The position numbers were made by a program, and so were the translations under genes. This document shows, piece by piece, positions 1-10,474 of a stretch of 64,000 nt of DNA. A model generated the notes under the pieces. It was not told the DNA's origin, did not search any database, and saw only the letters and a program-made list of their open reading frames with translations. The stretch comes from Pseudoalteromonas byunsanensis (GTDB lineage: Bacteria > Pseudomonadota > Gammaproteobacteria > Enterobacterales > Alteromonadaceae). The DNA lies in contig NZ_MNAN01000034.1 in assembly GCF_001854475.1 (NCBI RefSeq), positions 62,001-126,000 of the forward strand. The letters are read 5' to 3'. How positions within the stretch are numbered: position 1 is the stretch's first letter; every line of letters begins with the position of its first letter.

Positions 1-122
1 GTTTTCACAAAACTGACATTGTCAGCTGGCTTCGGCGCAGATTCAGCTTGTTCACGGGCTTTTTTAATGGCCGGTTTAAGCTGATACGTGTGCTGATTTT
101 GTAAAATTAGTTGCGTTTTCAT
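1..122 (-). CDS. Unidentified protein, N-terminal fragment (runs off the left edge)
   Basis: An open frame on the minus strand begins with ATG at 122 and runs without a stop to the window edge, giving 40 codons. It lies 40 bp downstream of tsaB in the same direction and could be the last gene of that operon. The visible part begins MKTQLILQNQ and becomes Lys/Ala/Glu/Pro-rich. There is no signal peptide, no recognisable domain, and no strong ribosome binding site. I do not recognise the family. Confidence 0.45.
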   Translation of the reverse strand, partial: MKTQLILQNQHTYQLKPAIKKAREQAESAPKPADNVSFVK

Positions 123-162
123 TGTCTGCACCGAAATAGACGACTACTTTAAAAATATAAGA

Positions 163-849
163 TTATTCTCGACCTGGCAACTTTTTCCAAGTAACAGTAT
201 CTCTAACATAGTGAGGTTGTGCATCAGCAGCTTTTACAGTTAAGCCTTTAGTGAAGGCATCATCACCAAGTTCAAGCATATAAAATGCATCAGGTAAGCA
301 AATTTTATCACTCACCATTAGGTTGTTAGACTCAGCGACCTGTGGGTATGCCTGCCAAGCTGTACCGACGGCACTGATTGCACTGTCATAATGCTTAACA
401 TCCTCTGGCGAACATACCACTTCGTCGTCAATTGCCGTCAAGCTTCCATCGTTTGACATTTCATACTGTGCAAGATATATCTCGCCCATACGAGCATCTA
501 TACCACTTAAAACTTGCTCGACCTTCAGTTCGCGAATAGCTTGTAGGGCCATTGCTTCTAGCGTTGACACCCCAACCAGTGGTAGCTTAGACGAATAAGC
601 TAGCCCTTGCGCTATCGCAACACTAATGCGAACACCAGTAAAGCTACCTGGGCCTCTACCAAACACAATGCCATCAAGCTCTTTCAATTGGCAATTTGCA
701 CTGCCCAGCATTCGCTCAATCTGTGGGAGGATTTTCTGGCTATGCTGCTGTGGGCATTCCTCAAAATAGCGGTAGGTCTGCCCATTAAAGTGTAGGGCCA
801 AACTTAAAGCTTCTGTAGATGCGTCAATTGCTAACAAGTTGTGTTTCAT
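163..849 (-). CDS. tsaB: tRNA threonylcarbamoyladenosine biosynthesis protein TsaB
   Basis: TsaB is the non-catalytic partner of TsaD in the complex that makes N6-threonylcarbamoyladenosine at position 37 of ANN-decoding tRNAs. The 228-aa product has the ASKHA-fold opening LLAIDAS (residues 5-11) and the family motif GRGPGSFTGVRI (about 64-75); the length is typical. The ATG at 849 is preferred over an upstream in-frame start at 867 because it follows the yoaA stop codon by one base, which suggests translational coupling, and because the protein then begins next to the conserved first strand. The yoaA-tsaB order is also found in E. coli. Confidence 0.93.
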   Translation of the reverse strand: MKHNLLAIDASTEALSLALHFNGQTYRYFEECPQQHSQKILPQIERMLGSANCQLKELDGIVFGRGPGSFTGVRISVAIAQGLAYSSKLPLVGVSTLEAMALQAIRELKVEQVLSGIDARMGEIYLAQYEMSNDGSLTAIDDEVVCSPEDVKHYDSAISAVGTAWQAYPQVAESNNLMVSDKICLPDAFYMLELGDDAFTKGLTVKAADAQPHYVRDTVTWKKLPGRE

Positions 850-850
850 A

Positions 851-2761
851 TTATTCAATATTCTCAAGAAATGTCGTTGCGGTTTCCAAGCTTCGTGTTC
901 TTTTCATAGCTGGTAAACTCTTTAAAAATGTCTGACCATATTTTCTCGTAACTAGACGATTATCGCAAATAACTAGCACTCCTTTGTCAGATTTATCACG
1001 TATCAATCTACCAACGCCCTGTTTCAAGCTTATTACCGCTTGCGGTAGCTGAATTGTTGAAAAAGGTTCCTTACCTTGCATCTCTGCATCCGCCATACGG
1101 GCTTGTAATAAGGGATCATCTGGTGACGTGAAAGGCAATTTATCAATCATAACACAACTTAGGGTATCTCCTCGCACATCGACACCTTCCCAAAAGGACG
1201 CTGTGCCAAGCAAAACTGCATTACCATGTCTAACAAATTGTTCTAAAATGATACGCTTTGAGGATTGCCCCTGCATAAAAATTGGATATTCAAGCGCTGT
1301 ACTGAGTCCCTCATAAACTAGGTGCATAACTCGATAACTGGTAAACAGTAAAAATGTCCTTCCTTTAGCCGCGTCAATAAGTTGCTTAGCAATCTTGACC
1401 AAAGTGTGAGGCATCAAATCATCGCCACTTTCAGGTAAATATCGGGGTAAACACAATAATGCCTGATTTTGATAGTCAAATGGACTTGCGACAATGCTTT
1501 GATGGTTAGGCTTTAACCCTAAACTGGCGTTAAAATGCGCCAGTGAATCGTCAACTGACAGTGTTGCTGAAGTAAATACGAAACTCGCCTTGGTTTTTTC
1601 AACAATCCCTTTAAACTTAGCCGAAACATCTAGTGGCGTTATGTGAATGGCTATATATCTGCGAGATGTTTCATACCAGTAGCTATAGCCGGTTTGAGAA
1701 ACATCAAAGGCGCGTTCCATTTGTCCTTTAAACTTCAATACACGTTCGAATGGGTGTTCTATTTTTTCGCTTCGATCTAAACAGGTTTTCAAAACCTGAT
1801 ACAAAAAATCAAGATCACTTATCACTCTGTGTAAGGCATCACATACAGGCTTATTCGCCAAAGCGGCTCGCCAATCCCCTCTACCACCATCCACGCCAAA
1901 AGATATTCTCAAGTCAGCTACGCTGGTTTCTAGTTTGTTGAGCGTTTTACCAAGTTGCAGCATATCAGGTATATCTGAGCGATAAATGAGGCGAATATCG
2001 TTGATTAGGTCACCAAGTTGCTTGGTGCTAAATGTCTCACCAAAATAGTCACTGGCGATCTGTGGCAGTTGGTGCGCTTCATCAAAAATATAATTGTCAG
2101 CAGTAGGCATCAACTCTGCAAAGCCCGAATCCTTAACCGCCATGTCTGCAAAAAACAAATGATGGTTGATAACCACCAAGTCAGCTTCCATCGCTTTGAG
2201 CCTTGCTTTACGAATATAACAACGCTCAAAATCAGGACACTCTTTGCCTAAACAATTGTCCGCCGTTGAGTTTACATAAGGTAAAACTTTCGCATCTTCC
2301 TCTATGCCAACACAATCAGCCAAATCACCACTGTCTGTTTCTGTGGCGAATTTTGCAACCATCGCAAGCTGATGCATGATATCAGGGTCATCACTGGGTA
2401 CATGCGCCACATGCTGTGATAGTCGATACGTACACAAGTAATTTGCACGACCTTTGAGCAACGCGGTTGTTTTTGCAATTTTTAATGCTTTTTGCAAAGT
2501 CGGTAAGTCGCGATGATAGAGCTGTTCTTGCAGCGCTTTTGACCCAGTAGAAATGATAGATTTTTGCTTACTTAAAAGCAAAGGAGCCAAGTAGGCAAAA
2601 GTTTTGCCCGTACCAGTGCCAGCTTCAACAACACATTGACCATTATTAGCAATGGTTTTTTCTATAGCCTGAGCCATTTCAATTTGCGGTTGTCTTGGCG
2701 TGTAGCCACTGAACTGTTGAGCAAGAGGGCCTTGTTCAGAAAAAACGTGTTGAATAGACAA
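851..2761 (-). CDS. yoaA: ATP-dependent DNA helicase YoaA (DinG/XPD-like)
   Basis: Superfamily 2 iron-sulfur helicase of 636 aa, the same length as E. coli YoaA. Visible motifs are Walker A EAGTGTGKT (about 46-54), four cysteines that can bind a 4Fe-4S cluster (about 110, 170, 175, 181), the DEAH box (227-230), and the C-terminal helicase motifs GTASFWEGVDVRGD and QGVGRLIRD. YoaA works with the chi subunit of DNA polymerase III in tolerance of replication-blocking damage; that role is taken from the E. coli family member. The gene precedes tsaB by one base, as in E. coli. Family DinG is certain; YoaA rather than DinG rests on length and the tsaB neighbour. Confidence 0.9.
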   Translation of the reverse strand: MSIQHVFSEQGPLAQQFSGYTPRQPQIEMAQAIEKTIANNGQCVVEAGTGTGKTFAYLAPLLLSKQKSIISTGSKALQEQLYHRDLPTLQKALKIAKTTALLKGRANYLCTYRLSQHVAHVPSDDPDIMHQLAMVAKFATETDSGDLADCVGIEEDAKVLPYVNSTADNCLGKECPDFERCYIRKARLKAMEADLVVINHHLFFADMAVKDSGFAELMPTADNYIFDEAHQLPQIASDYFGETFSTKQLGDLINDIRLIYRSDIPDMLQLGKTLNKLETSVADLRISFGVDGGRGDWRAALANKPVCDALHRVISDLDFLYQVLKTCLDRSEKIEHPFERVLKFKGQMERAFDVSQTGYSYWYETSRRYIAIHITPLDVSAKFKGIVEKTKASFVFTSATLSVDDSLAHFNASLGLKPNHQSIVASPFDYQNQALLCLPRYLPESGDDLMPHTLVKIAKQLIDAAKGRTFLLFTSYRVMHLVYEGLSTALEYPIFMQGQSSKRIILEQFVRHGNAVLLGTASFWEGVDVRGDTLSCVMIDKLPFTSPDDPLLQARMADAEMQGKEPFSTIQLPQAVISLKQGVGRLIRDKSDKGVLVICDNRLVTRKYGQTFLKSLPAMKRTRSLETATTFLENIE

Positions 2762-2847
2762 GATATAGGTTAGTTATTGGATTTGGCTCGATTGTAAAGA
2801 GTAAACCCCCTCAGAGCAAGCCACCGAGTCTTTTCAATGCTCACCAG

Positions 2848-3084
2848 TTATGCCCAAGTGTCTAAATGCGTCTCATCATCTTCTTCTTGATCATTCTTTT
2901 TAGCATTTTTTCCTTGCTCAACTAATTCTTGCTCTTTTTGCTTTCTACGTTGCTCTTGCAGAGCAGCTTTGCGCAATCTTACTTTTTCAATCGCGCCATC
3001 TTTTACGCCAGCGATATAAAACATAGACTTATGGTCTACTTCTAAGCGAGCTATATTTCGTATAAACGGTGCTAATACATCCAT
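2848..3084 (-). CDS. Small charged protein of unknown function
   Basis: A 78-aa protein starting MDVLAPFIRNIARLEVDHKS. The N-terminal half is mixed, and the C-terminal half (from about 35) is very rich in Lys, Glu, Gln and Arg and is probably helical, ending in an acidic tail. The ATG at 3084 has GAGG about nine bases upstream. A longer in-frame start at 3201 would add a Leu/Arg-rich stretch with no family character and would run further into the region upstream of the his leader. There is no signal peptide or membrane segment. I do not recognise the family. Confidence 0.55.
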   Translation of the reverse strand: MDVLAPFIRNIARLEVDHKSMFYIAGVKDGAIEKVRLRKAALQEQRRKQKEQELVEQGKNAKKNDQEEDDETHLDTWA

Positions 3085-3235
3085 AACAAGTGACCTCGTT
3101 ATCAAAAATCTACCTATATTATCGGCAGTTATAAGATATGCTTTAGAAACCAACAAAAAGTGCTTGCACTGAGTTCTGTTTTTATGGTTTGCTAATAGCA
3201 TAATTTAAGCATAACTAATTTTTTAAGAGTTAACC

Positions 3236-3286
3236 ATGTTCAATACACTGACAGCCGTACATCACCACCATCATTCAACGGGATAA
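3236..3286 (+). CDS. hisL: his operon leader peptide
   Basis: A 16-codon frame, MFNTLTAVHHHHHSTG, holds five consecutive histidine codons and is followed by mutually exclusive hairpins and a terminator before hisG. This is the classical design for ribosome-mediated attenuation: stalling at the His codons when His-tRNA is scarce lets the antiterminator form. E. coli and Salmonella HisL carry seven His codons in a row; five is a shorter version. It is too short for ordinary gene finders. Confidence 0.9.
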   Translation: MFNTLTAVHHHHHSTG

Positions 3287-3388
3287 CCTGTCAGGTATTT
3301 CGCTGGTAGGTTATTCCCAAAAGGAACCTCCGGCGAGTTGCAAACAAAGTAATTTATTTTCGCCCCGAGGTTCCGCCTCGGGGTTTTT
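3283..3388 (+). promoter_or_regulatory. his attenuator (pause hairpin, antiterminator, terminator)
   Basis: Three alternative pairings are visible. A pause-type hairpin pairs ATAACCT (3283-3289, over the leader stop codon) with AGGTTAT (3308-3314). An antiterminator pairs GGAACCTC (3323-3330) with GAGGTTCC (3367-3374). The terminator pairs CCCCGAGG (3363-3370) with CCTCGGGG (3376-3383) and runs into five T residues. Antiterminator and terminator share 3367-3370, so they cannot coexist. Folding was judged by eye. Confidence 0.88.
3363..3388 (+). terminator. Attenuator terminator before hisG
   Basis: An 8-bp GC-rich stem, CCCCGAGG/CCTCGGGG with a 5-nt loop, is followed by TTTTT. It ends 26 bp before the hisG start codon and is the off-state of the his attenuator. 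Confidence 0.9.
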
Positions 3389-3414
3389 GGTTTTAGACAT
3401 TAGGAAAATAAATT

Positions 3415-4311
3415 ATGAATAACAATAGATTACGCATCGCAATTCAAAAGTCAGGCCGCCTTTCTAAAGATTGCCAAGATTTACTTAAACAGTTAGGTGT
3501 AAAACTTAACCTGCGTGAACAACGCCTTATCGCTCACTCTACTAACATGCCAATTGACGTACTTCGTGTGCGCGATGACGACATCCCTGGTTTGGTAATG
3601 GATGGAGTTTGTGATTTAGGTATCGTGGGCGAAAACGTATTGGTAGAAGCCCAAGCTGAACGAGCGGGCGGCACTCAAAACGCTGACGTTATCAAGCTAT
3701 CCAAGTTAGATTTTGGTTACTGTCGACTTGCTCTAGCTTGGCCACAAGAGCTTGGTCCACAAGACAAATCGTGGTTTGAAGGCAAACGTATCGCCACCAC
3801 CTACCCTGAAATATTAAAACAATACCTAGAGCGTGAAAATATCAATGCCAGTGCAGTCATGTTAACAGGCTCGGTTGAGGTTGCTCCTCGTGCTGGTTTG
3901 GCAGATGCAATCTGTGACTTGGTCTCAACAGGCGCAACTTTAGAAGCAAATGGTTTAATGCAAGGTGACACAATCCTTGAATCAAATGCTTGTTTAATTC
4001 AAAACCCCAACCTGAACGACAGCGATAAATTAGCTTTAATTGATAAACTTATGCCTCGTCTTAAAGGTGTAAGACAAGCCAAAGAAAGCAAATATATCAT
4101 GCTACACGCACCAAAAAATAAGCTTGATGAAATCTGTGAGTTACTACCAGGCACTGGGCAACCTACTCTTTTAGCGCTTGCAGGAAGCGACGAATATGTA
4201 GCCTTACACATGGTTAGTACAGAAACCTTATTCTGGGAAACAATGGAAGAGCTCAAAGCACTTGGTGCGAACTCTATTCTTGTGATGCCAATTGAAAAAA
4301 TGATGGAGTAA
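3415..4311 (+). CDS. hisG: ATP phosphoribosyltransferase HisG (long form)
   Basis: HisG condenses ATP with PRPP, the first and feedback-inhibited step of histidine synthesis. The 298-aa length matches the long form with a C-terminal ACT-like regulatory domain (about 225-298) that binds histidine, so no HisZ partner is needed. The N-terminus [13 protein letters not shown] and the PRPP-binding stretch near [14 protein letters not shown] (about 167-180) are characteristic. It is the first structural gene after the attenuator, and hisD follows after 6 bp. Confidence 0.97.
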   Translation: MNNNRLRIAIQKSGRLSKDCQDLLKQLGVKLNLREQRLIAHSTNMPIDVLRVRDDDIPGLVMDGVCDLGIVGENVLVEAQAERAGGTQNADVIKLSKLDFGYCRLALAWPQELGPQDKSWFEGKRIATTYPEILKQYLERENINASAVMLTGSVEVAPRAGLADAICDLVSTGATLEANGLMQGDTILESNACLIQNPNLNDSDKLALIDKLMPRLKGVRQAKESKYIMLHAPKNKLDEICELLPGTGQPTLLALAGSDEYVALHMVSTETLFWETMEELKALGANSILVMPIEKMME

Positions 4312-4317
4312 TACACT

Positions 4318-5616
4318 GTGATCCGTTGGAATGAGGTCAGTCAACAAACGCAACAGGCGCTGCTTACGCGCCCTGCAGTTAGTGCCAGTAAAACTGTTGA
4401 AGCAAGTGTGATGCAAATAATTGAAGAAGTGAAAACAAACGGTGATCAAGCGCTACTCAAATATGCAGAACTATATGACAAACGCACGAATGCTCGTCTT
4501 CTCACTCCCCTACAGGAAATAGAGGACAGTGAAAGCTTACTATCAAACGAACTAAAAGCAGCTATTGATCAGGCTTACAGCAATATTAAGGCATTTCACC
4601 AAGCCCAGTTACCAAAAGATATTAAGTTACAAACAACGCCAGGCGTTGAGTGCGAGCTTAAATACCAAGCAATCGAAGCGGTTGGGTTGTATGTACCCGG
4701 TGGTAGTGCACCACTCCCTTCCTCAGTATTGATGCAGGGAGTATGCGCGCAATTGTGTGGTGCTAAAACCATCGTATTAGCAACTCCTGTAAATGGCGAC
4801 AATACAATCAACCCAGCAATCTTGTATGCAGCAAAACTGTGCTCAATTTCAATCATCGTCGAAAGTGGTGGTGCCGGCGCCATCGCCGCGATGGCTTTGG
4901 GCACTCAAAGCGTACCAAAAGTGAACAAGGTATTTGGCCCTGGGAATAGTTATGTGACGATGGCTAAGCAAATTCTTAGCCAAACACAAACTGGTTTCGC
5001 TATTGATATGCCAGCGGGTCCCTCTGAAGTATTAGTCATTGCCGATGAACGTGCGAACCCAAATTTTATTGCCGCAGATCTGCTATCACAAGCTGAGCAT
5101 GGTTCTGACTCGCAAGTTATTTTGTTGACCAATAGCGAACAGATTCTAGAGCAAACAAAAATCGCCATTGATGAGCAACTACAAAACTTAAGCCGTCGAA
5201 ATATCGCCACAGAAGCATTGCGAAACAGCGCCCTTATTTTGGTGGACTCTGTAGAGCAAGCTTTTGAGGTTTCAGCTCAGTACGGACCAGAACACTTAAT
5301 TTTGCAACTGGCAGATGCGACACCATACATGCCATTGGTGAAGAATGCCGGTTCTGTTTTCGTTGGCGACTACACCCCTGAGTCAGCAGGAGATTATGCA
5401 TCTGGTACCAACCATGTGTTACCAACTTACGGTTACTCAAAGGTTTACTCGAGCCTGAATTTGCTAGATTTTTACAGAACCTACACCGTACAAAGCATCA
5501 CCCCACAAGGGCTTAAAAATCTAAGTACAGCTATCTTACCTTTAGCAAGCGCCGAGGGATTAGATGCACATGCAAACGCTGTTAAGGTCCGCTTGGAGAC
5601 AGTACAAAATGACTAA
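4318..5616 (+). CDS. hisD: Histidinol dehydrogenase HisD
   Basis: A zinc enzyme that oxidises L-histidinol to L-histidine with two NAD, the last step of the pathway. The 432-aa length is usual. Characteristic stretches are YVPGGSAPLPSSVLM, KVFGPGNSYV, DMPAGPSEVLVIAD and the metal-site segment SQAEHGSDSQ. The start codon is GTG. It lies 6 bp after hisG, and its stop overlaps the hisC start. Confidence 0.97.
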   Translation: MIRWNEVSQQTQQALLTRPAVSASKTVEASVMQIIEEVKTNGDQALLKYAELYDKRTNARLLTPLQEIEDSESLLSNELKAAIDQAYSNIKAFHQAQLPKDIKLQTTPGVECELKYQAIEAVGLYVPGGSAPLPSSVLMQGVCAQLCGAKTIVLATPVNGDNTINPAILYAAKLCSISIIVESGGAGAIAAMALGTQSVPKVNKVFGPGNSYVTMAKQILSQTQTGFAIDMPAGPSEVLVIADERANPNFIAADLLSQAEHGSDSQVILLTNSEQILEQTKIAIDEQLQNLSRRNIATEALRNSALILVDSVEQAFEVSAQYGPEHLILQLADATPYMPLVKNAGSVFVGDYTPESAGDYASGTNHVLPTYGYSKVYSSLNLLDFYRTYTVQSITPQGLKNLSTAILPLASAEGLDAHANAVKVRLETVQND

Positions 5617-6682
5617 GCAAACATTTCCTAACAACCTGCTGCCAGACAATATAAACGCCTTAGCAGCTTATAGTTCAGCAAAAAGCCAAAAGCTCTCTGG
5701 TTCAACTTGGTTAAATGCAAATGAAAGTCCATATTCGAAGACTTATGAACTGAGCTTGTCTGATCTGAACCGCTATCCTGATCCGCAGCCAGAAGAAGTG
5801 GTTGACGCTTATGCCAAGTACGTGCAATTAGATAAACAACAAGTACTCATGACCCGAGGTGCGGATGAGGGCATCGAATTACTGGTTAGAACGTATTGTA
5901 AAAGTGGCGAAGATAGCATTGCGTTGTTCTTACCAACTTATGGCATGTATAAGGTCACCGCTGATAGCCACAATGTAGCAATCAATCCGTTGACTCAAGA
6001 ATTACTACTTGAAGGCTCAAGCGAACAAATCGTAGCCGCAGTTGGTAATAGCAAATTAGTCTTTATTTGTAATCCAAACAATCCTACCGGTAGTGTAACT
6101 GAGCTAAGTAAAATATCTGCTATCGCAAAAGCACTAGAAAACAAAGCGATAGTCGTTGTGGATGAAGCCTATATCGAGTTTTGTCCTGAACAGACAGCAT
6201 CGTCACTACTACAAGATTTTGAGAACATCGTGGTGCTGCGTACTTTGTCTAAAGCATTTGCATTGGCAGGCCTGAGAACTGGTTTCATGCTTGCAAATAC
6301 CGCTCTACTTGCTCCGGTACGAAAAGTCATTGCGCCCTATCCTGTGTCTCGTGTTGTTGCCAAAATAGCACAGCTGGCTCTACAGGATGACGCTATCGCT
6401 CAAATGCGACGTCAGGTTTCCATCTTAAATCTCGCAAAATCGACTCTGTCTCAATGGCTAAAAGACTGCCCAGCAGTAAGCAAGGTACTTGATGGACAGG
6501 GTAATTTTGTCACCGTACAACTTGTTAGCAAAGCAGATATAGACAAAGCAATGCAAAGCGGACTGATCATGCGTCCCTTTAACCTATATGAACAAAACAA
6601 CTGGTTGCGGATCTCTATCGGCAATGAACAAGAACTAGAACAAGTAAAAATATGGCTTGATGCGTTAAGCGCACAGCAGTAG
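5609..6682 (+). CDS. hisC: Histidinol-phosphate aminotransferase HisC
   Basis: A PLP-dependent class II aminotransferase that makes histidinol phosphate from imidazole acetol phosphate. The 357-aa product has CNPNNPTG (about 154-161), VDEAYIEF (about 184-191) and the PLP-binding lysine in [11 protein letters not shown] (about K215). The ATG at 5609 overlaps the hisD stop by eight bases, as expected for coupled genes; an upstream start at 5564 would add residues read from hisD sequence. hisB follows after 10 bp. Confidence 0.96.
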   Translation: MTKQTFPNNLLPDNINALAAYSSAKSQKLSGSTWLNANESPYSKTYELSLSDLNRYPDPQPEEVVDAYAKYVQLDKQQVLMTRGADEGIELLVRTYCKSGEDSIALFLPTYGMYKVTADSHNVAINPLTQELLLEGSSEQIVAAVGNSKLVFICNPNNPTGSVTELSKISAIAKALENKAIVVVDEAYIEFCPEQTASSLLQDFENIVVLRTLSKAFALAGLRTGFMLANTALLAPVRKVIAPYPVSRVVAKIAQLALQDDAIAQMRRQVSILNLAKSTLSQWLKDCPAVSKVLDGQGNFVTVQLVSKADIDKAMQSGLIMRPFNLYEQNNWLRISIGNEQELEQVKIWLDALSAQQ

Positions 6683-6692
6683 AGGATTAATC

Positions 6693-7754
6693 ATGAGCAC
6701 ACCATACCTATTTATTGACCGAGACGGCACCTTGATTGAAGAGCCGATTACCGATAAACAAGTTGATAGCTTAGAAAAGCTCAGCCTATTACCTAATGTC
6801 ATTCCTGCATTGTTACAACTACAAGCCGCGGGTTATAGACTCGTTATGGTATCTAATCAGGATGGGCTTGGCACAGATAGTTTTCCTACAGCTGATTTTG
6901 ATATCGCGCAAAACAAAATGATGGAAATTTTTATCAGCCAGGGCATTTCATTTGATGAGGTATTGATCTGTCCGCACTTTGACGAAGATAACTGTCAGTG
7001 TAGAAAGCCGAAGACGGGTTTGCTCAACGAACTGATGCGCTCGGGTAAAGTAGACCTAAGCCGCTCATATGTTATTGGCGATCGTCAAACTGACATTGGG
7101 CTTGCACAAAACCTGTGCATTGAAGGTATCTTGTATGACAATAACTGGCCTGCTATCGTCACGAAACTTACCACACAAGACCGTCAAGCCTGCGTTACTC
7201 GCAATACCAAAGAGACTCAAATTTCAGTGGCTGCAAACTTAGACCAAAGCGCTAATGGTGAGATCAACACGGGTTTAGGCTTTTTTGACCATATGTTGGA
7301 TCAGATCCGTACACACGCAAATATCGGTTTGAATATTAAAGCCAGTGGCGACTTACACATTGACGAACATCACCTTGTGGAAGATGTGGGTATTGCTTTA
7401 GGTCAAGTGCTAAAAAGCGCTTTAGGCACAAAATCCCAAATCGCTCGCTATGGTTTTTCGCTGCCAATGGACGAGTGTAAGGCAGAATGTCAGTTAGACT
7501 TATCTGGCCGAGCATCATTTGTACTTAATGCCAACTTTAGCCGTGAAAAAGTCGGCGATTTGGATGTACAAATGGTTGAGCACTTCTTTAAATCTTTAGC
7601 TGATAACGCGCAAATAAGTCTAATTCTGAGAGTCTCAGATGGTAATTGTCATCACCAAGTTGAAGGACTATTTAAAGCATTTTCACGAGCCCTAAGAATG
7701 GCTACTGCGCAAGACTTACAACAGCAAACAGCGAGCTCTAAGGGGTGTTTATGA
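6693..7754 (+). CDS. hisB: Bifunctional histidinol-phosphatase / imidazoleglycerol-phosphate dehydratase HisB
   Basis: A fusion of a HAD-type phosphatase (about 1-165) and IGP dehydratase (about 166-353). The phosphatase shows the DxD nucleophile pair in FIDRDGT (D9, D11) and zinc ligands C93, H95, C101 and C103. The dehydratase half has the metal-binding [10 protein letters not shown] (about 224-233). Fused HisB is typical of enteric and related gammaproteobacteria. The stop overlaps the hisH start as ATGA. Confidence 0.97.
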   Translation: MSTPYLFIDRDGTLIEEPITDKQVDSLEKLSLLPNVIPALLQLQAAGYRLVMVSNQDGLGTDSFPTADFDIAQNKMMEIFISQGISFDEVLICPHFDEDNCQCRKPKTGLLNELMRSGKVDLSRSYVIGDRQTDIGLAQNLCIEGILYDNNWPAIVTKLTTQDRQACVTRNTKETQISVAANLDQSANGEINTGLGFFDHMLDQIRTHANIGLNIKASGDLHIDEHHLVEDVGIALGQVLKSALGTKSQIARYGFSLPMDECKAECQLDLSGRASFVLNANFSREKVGDLDVQMVEHFFKSLADNAQISLILRVSDGNCHHQVEGLFKAFSRALRMATAQDLQQQTASSKGCL

Positions 7755-8344
7755 TTGCTATTATCAATACAGGTTGTGCCAACATCAACTCGGTTAGATT
7801 TGCTTTTGAGCGCTTAGGTGTAAGCCCCGAAGTAATTACAGACCCTGCTCAACTAGCTCATTTTGAACGCGCTATATTGCCTGGAGTTGGCCATGCCAAA
7901 GTTGCTATGGAGCGCCTTAAACAAGGTGGTTGGCAGCAAGCGATCGCAGAGTATGAACGTCCACTAATGGGGATTTGTTTGGGAATGCAGTTACTGTGCG
8001 AACATACCGATGAAGGAGATGTTCCCTGCCTAGGTATGATACCGGGAAATGTTGGGTTGCTAGATGTGGGTGAGTTGACTTCACCACACATGGGGTGGAA
8101 CAACTTATCTGGGATAAAGCCTCACCCTTTGACTAAAGGCCTCGATGAAACACAACAGGTTTACTTCGTCCATAGTTATGCGCACAAGGTCAACTGTGCC
8201 ACTTTGGCACAAGGTGAGTATGGAAAACAATTTTCCGCAATTGTTGTACAAGACAACTATGCGGGTATGCAGTTTCATCCAGAGCGCAGTGCCAAAGCTG
8301 GCGCAAAACTTTTACAGAATTTTATAGATTGGCAACTGGCCTAA
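7751..8344 (+). CDS. hisH: Imidazole glycerol phosphate synthase, glutaminase subunit HisH
   Basis: A class I glutamine amidotransferase that supplies ammonia to HisF. The 197-aa product has the cysteine nucleophile in GICLGMQLL (C76) and the His/Glu pair in FHPERS near the C-terminus. The ATG at 7751 overlaps the hisB TGA in an ATGA arrangement. An upstream in-frame GTG at 7745 adds two residues only. Confidence 0.96.
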   Translation: MIAIINTGCANINSVRFAFERLGVSPEVITDPAQLAHFERAILPGVGHAKVAMERLKQGGWQQAIAEYERPLMGICLGMQLLCEHTDEGDVPCLGMIPGNVGLLDVGELTSPHMGWNNLSGIKPHPLTKGLDETQQVYFVHSYAHKVNCATLAQGEYGKQFSAIVVQDNYAGMQFHPERSAKAGAKLLQNFIDWQLA

Positions 8345-8353
8345 GGATTGTAC

Positions 8354-9088
8354 ATGATAATTCCAGCACTAGATGTACTGCAAAACCAAGTCGTTCGTTT
8401 GTATCAAGGTAAGTACAATACAGCACAATTCTATCCATTTGAGCTGGCCAGTCGATTACTAGAATACCAAAATAGTGGTGCCCAAAAACTCCACCTTGTT
8501 GATCTAGAAGGCGCAAGAGACCCTAATAAGAAACAGTGGGAACAAATTCAAGCTGCGACAAAAGCGCTGAATGTGCCTTATCAAGTTGGCGGTGGTGTGC
8601 GCAGATATGAAGACGTTAAACAATGGCTAGACGCAGGTGCCAATCAGGTCGTTATCGGTTCTATGGCGGTAGACAAACGCGAAGAAGTTGCACAATGGGT
8701 CAACGAATTCGGTGCACAACGATTTGTTATTGCACTTGATGTTAACAAAACAGCCACTGGTTGGGCACCCGCTACACACGGCTGGCTCGCTGATGGCCAA
8801 GACAACCTGTTTGAATTAGTAGATTTTTATGCTGAACTTGGCGTGATTGATTTTCTATGCACGGACATCAGTAAAGATGGCACCATGACAGGGCCTTCTT
8901 TCGAGTTATACAGACAGCTCAAAGCCCATAACAGAGAAATCAAGGTGCAAGCTTCTGGTGGTGTTAGTTCGTTAGCTGATATAGAGCAACTGATTGAAAT
9001 TGGTGTAGGCGGTATTATTCTCGGTAAATCCTTGCTCGATGGTGTATTTAGTGTTGAGGAGGCATTAGCATGCTATCAAAACGCATAA
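8354..9088 (+). CDS. hisA: Phosphoribosylformimino-5-aminoimidazole carboxamide ribotide isomerase HisA
   Basis: A (beta/alpha)8-barrel Amadori isomerase of about 244 aa. It begins MIIPALDV with the catalytic aspartate in the first strand, and has the second acidic catalytic region in [13 protein letters not shown] plus the phosphate-binding repeats ASGGVSS and GIILGKSL. I chose the ATG at 8354 over an in-frame TTG at 8348 because the family starts at this strand. The 3' end overlaps hisF by 19 bp. Confidence 0.96.
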   Translation: MIIPALDVLQNQVVRLYQGKYNTAQFYPFELASRLLEYQNSGAQKLHLVDLEGARDPNKKQWEQIQAATKALNVPYQVGGGVRRYEDVKQWLDAGANQVVIGSMAVDKREEVAQWVNEFGAQRFVIALDVNKTATGWAPATHGWLADGQDNLFELVDFYAELGVIDFLCTDISKDGTMTGPSFELYRQLKAHNREIKVQASGGVSSLADIEQLIEIGVGGIILGKSLLDGVFSVEEALACYQNA

Positions 9089-9849
9089 TTCCATGTTTGG
9101 ATGTTAAAAACGGTCAAGTTGTCAAGGGAGTAAAGTTTAAAGGCCACGAAGTGGTTGGAGACATACTTGAACTTGCCCAACTATATAGTGAAGCTGGTGC
9201 TGACGAGCTGGTATTCTATGAAATCAGTGCCAGTGTTGAAAAGCGCTTACTGGACGTAAACTGGGTAAGTAACATAGCTAAGCATATCGATATTCCCTTT
9301 TGTGTTGCTGGTGGGATCAAATCGGTAGCTGATGCTGCTAAAGTATTAGAACAAGGCGCTGACAAAATCAGTATAAATAGTCCTGCAATTGCAAGGCCTC
9401 AACTTATCAAAGAGTTGCATGATGAGTTTGGCAAACAATGTGTGGTGGTCGGTATAGACAGCTTTTACGATGAGACGACTGGCGACTATCTAGTATACCA
9501 ATTAACTGGCGATCCCAATGCTTCGAGTAGAACGCGTTATAAAACTCAACAATGGGTACAAATGGTGCAAGACTTAGGAGCAGGAGAAATCGTACTTAAC
9601 TGTATGAACCAAGATGGTGTGCGCAATGGCTATGACAACGCGCAACTTAGCTTAATTCGTCGTATCTGTGACATTCCTCTGATAGCCTCTGGTGGCGCTG
9701 GAACTATGCAGGACTTTGCTGATGTATTTAAACAAAGTGAAGTCGATGGTGCTTTGGCAGCCAGCGTATTTCACAAAAACATTATAGATATTGGCAAGCT
9801 AAAAACATTCTTAAAAGAACAGCAGGTGGCGGTAAGACAATGCAATTAA
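9070..9849 (+). CDS. hisF: Imidazole glycerol phosphate synthase, cyclase subunit HisF
   Basis: A (beta/alpha)8-barrel partner of HisH that forms imidazole glycerol phosphate and AICAR. The 259-aa product begins [20 protein letters not shown] with the conserved Asp11 and has [15 protein letters not shown] with the second catalytic aspartate, plus the phosphate-binding IASGGAGTM. It overlaps hisA by 19 bp and hisI by 10 bp. Confidence 0.97.
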   Translation: MLSKRIIPCLDVKNGQVVKGVKFKGHEVVGDILELAQLYSEAGADELVFYEISASVEKRLLDVNWVSNIAKHIDIPFCVAGGIKSVADAAKVLEQGADKISINSPAIARPQLIKELHDEFGKQCVVVGIDSFYDETTGDYLVYQLTGDPNASSRTRYKTQQWVQMVQDLGAGEIVLNCMNQDGVRNGYDNAQLSLIRRICDIPLIASGGAGTMQDFADVFKQSEVDGALAASVFHKNIIDIGKLKTFLKEQQVAVRQCN

Positions 9850-10457
9850 CTCCAGATAATTTGACTCAACTTGATTTCGAAAAATGCCCCCTCATGCCTG
9901 CCATTGTTCAAGATGCGGCAACGGGACAAATCCTTATGCAAGGCTTTATGAATGAAGCTGCGATCGCGACTACATTTGAAAAGCAACTTATTACTTTTTA
10001 CTCAAGATCTAAACAACGTTTATGGACCAAAGGAGAAGAATCAAAAAATGTTTTACATTTAGTCAGCGCACATACCGACTGTGATAGCGACTCGATTCTA
10101 CTGTTGGCAACGCCAGCTGGGCCGACATGCCATCTCGGAACACAAAGCTGCTTCGAGGGGGCAAAACCCGCTATAGGCTTTTTAGCGCAGCTAGAGCAAG
10201 TGATTGTTTCGCGAAAAAATGAAGACCCAAAAACCAGCTATACTGCTTCCTTATTTGCCAAGGATATTAGCCGAAGTTGCCAAAAAGTTGGAGAAGAAGG
10301 TGTTGAAGTAGCATTGGCAGCCATGAAGCACGACAAACATGAGCTAGTTAACGAGTCCGCTGACTTACTTTATCACCTTCTTGTACTTCTACAACGCAGT
10401 GATACTAGTTTGCAAGAGGTCGTGGAGTGTCTAGAAGCAAGACACAAATCCTGTTAA
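9840..10457 (+). CDS. hisI: Bifunctional phosphoribosyl-AMP cyclohydrolase / phosphoribosyl-ATP pyrophosphatase HisIE
   Basis: This enzyme carries out the second and third steps of the pathway. The N-terminal cyclohydrolase (about 1-115) shows [16 protein letters not shown], the metal-binding DCDSDS and the [10 protein letters not shown] cysteine/His motif. The C-terminal pyrophosphatase (about 120-205) has [13 protein letters not shown]. The 205-aa length matches fused HisIE of enteric bacteria. It is the last gene of the operon. Confidence 0.96.
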   Translation: MQLTPDNLTQLDFEKCPLMPAIVQDAATGQILMQGFMNEAAIATTFEKQLITFYSRSKQRLWTKGEESKNVLHLVSAHTDCDSDSILLLATPAGPTCHLGTQSCFEGAKPAIGFLAQLEQVIVSRKNEDPKTSYTASLFAKDISRSCQKVGEEGVEVALAAMKHDKHELVNESADLLYHLLVLLQRSDTSLQEVVECLEARHKSC

Positions 10458-10474
10458 TTTCTGGTTATAATAAT

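Noticed and set aside
2762..2847. LexA-type SOS box upstream of yoaA
   Set aside because: No CTG-N10-CAG pattern of the right kind was seen in the region before the gene.
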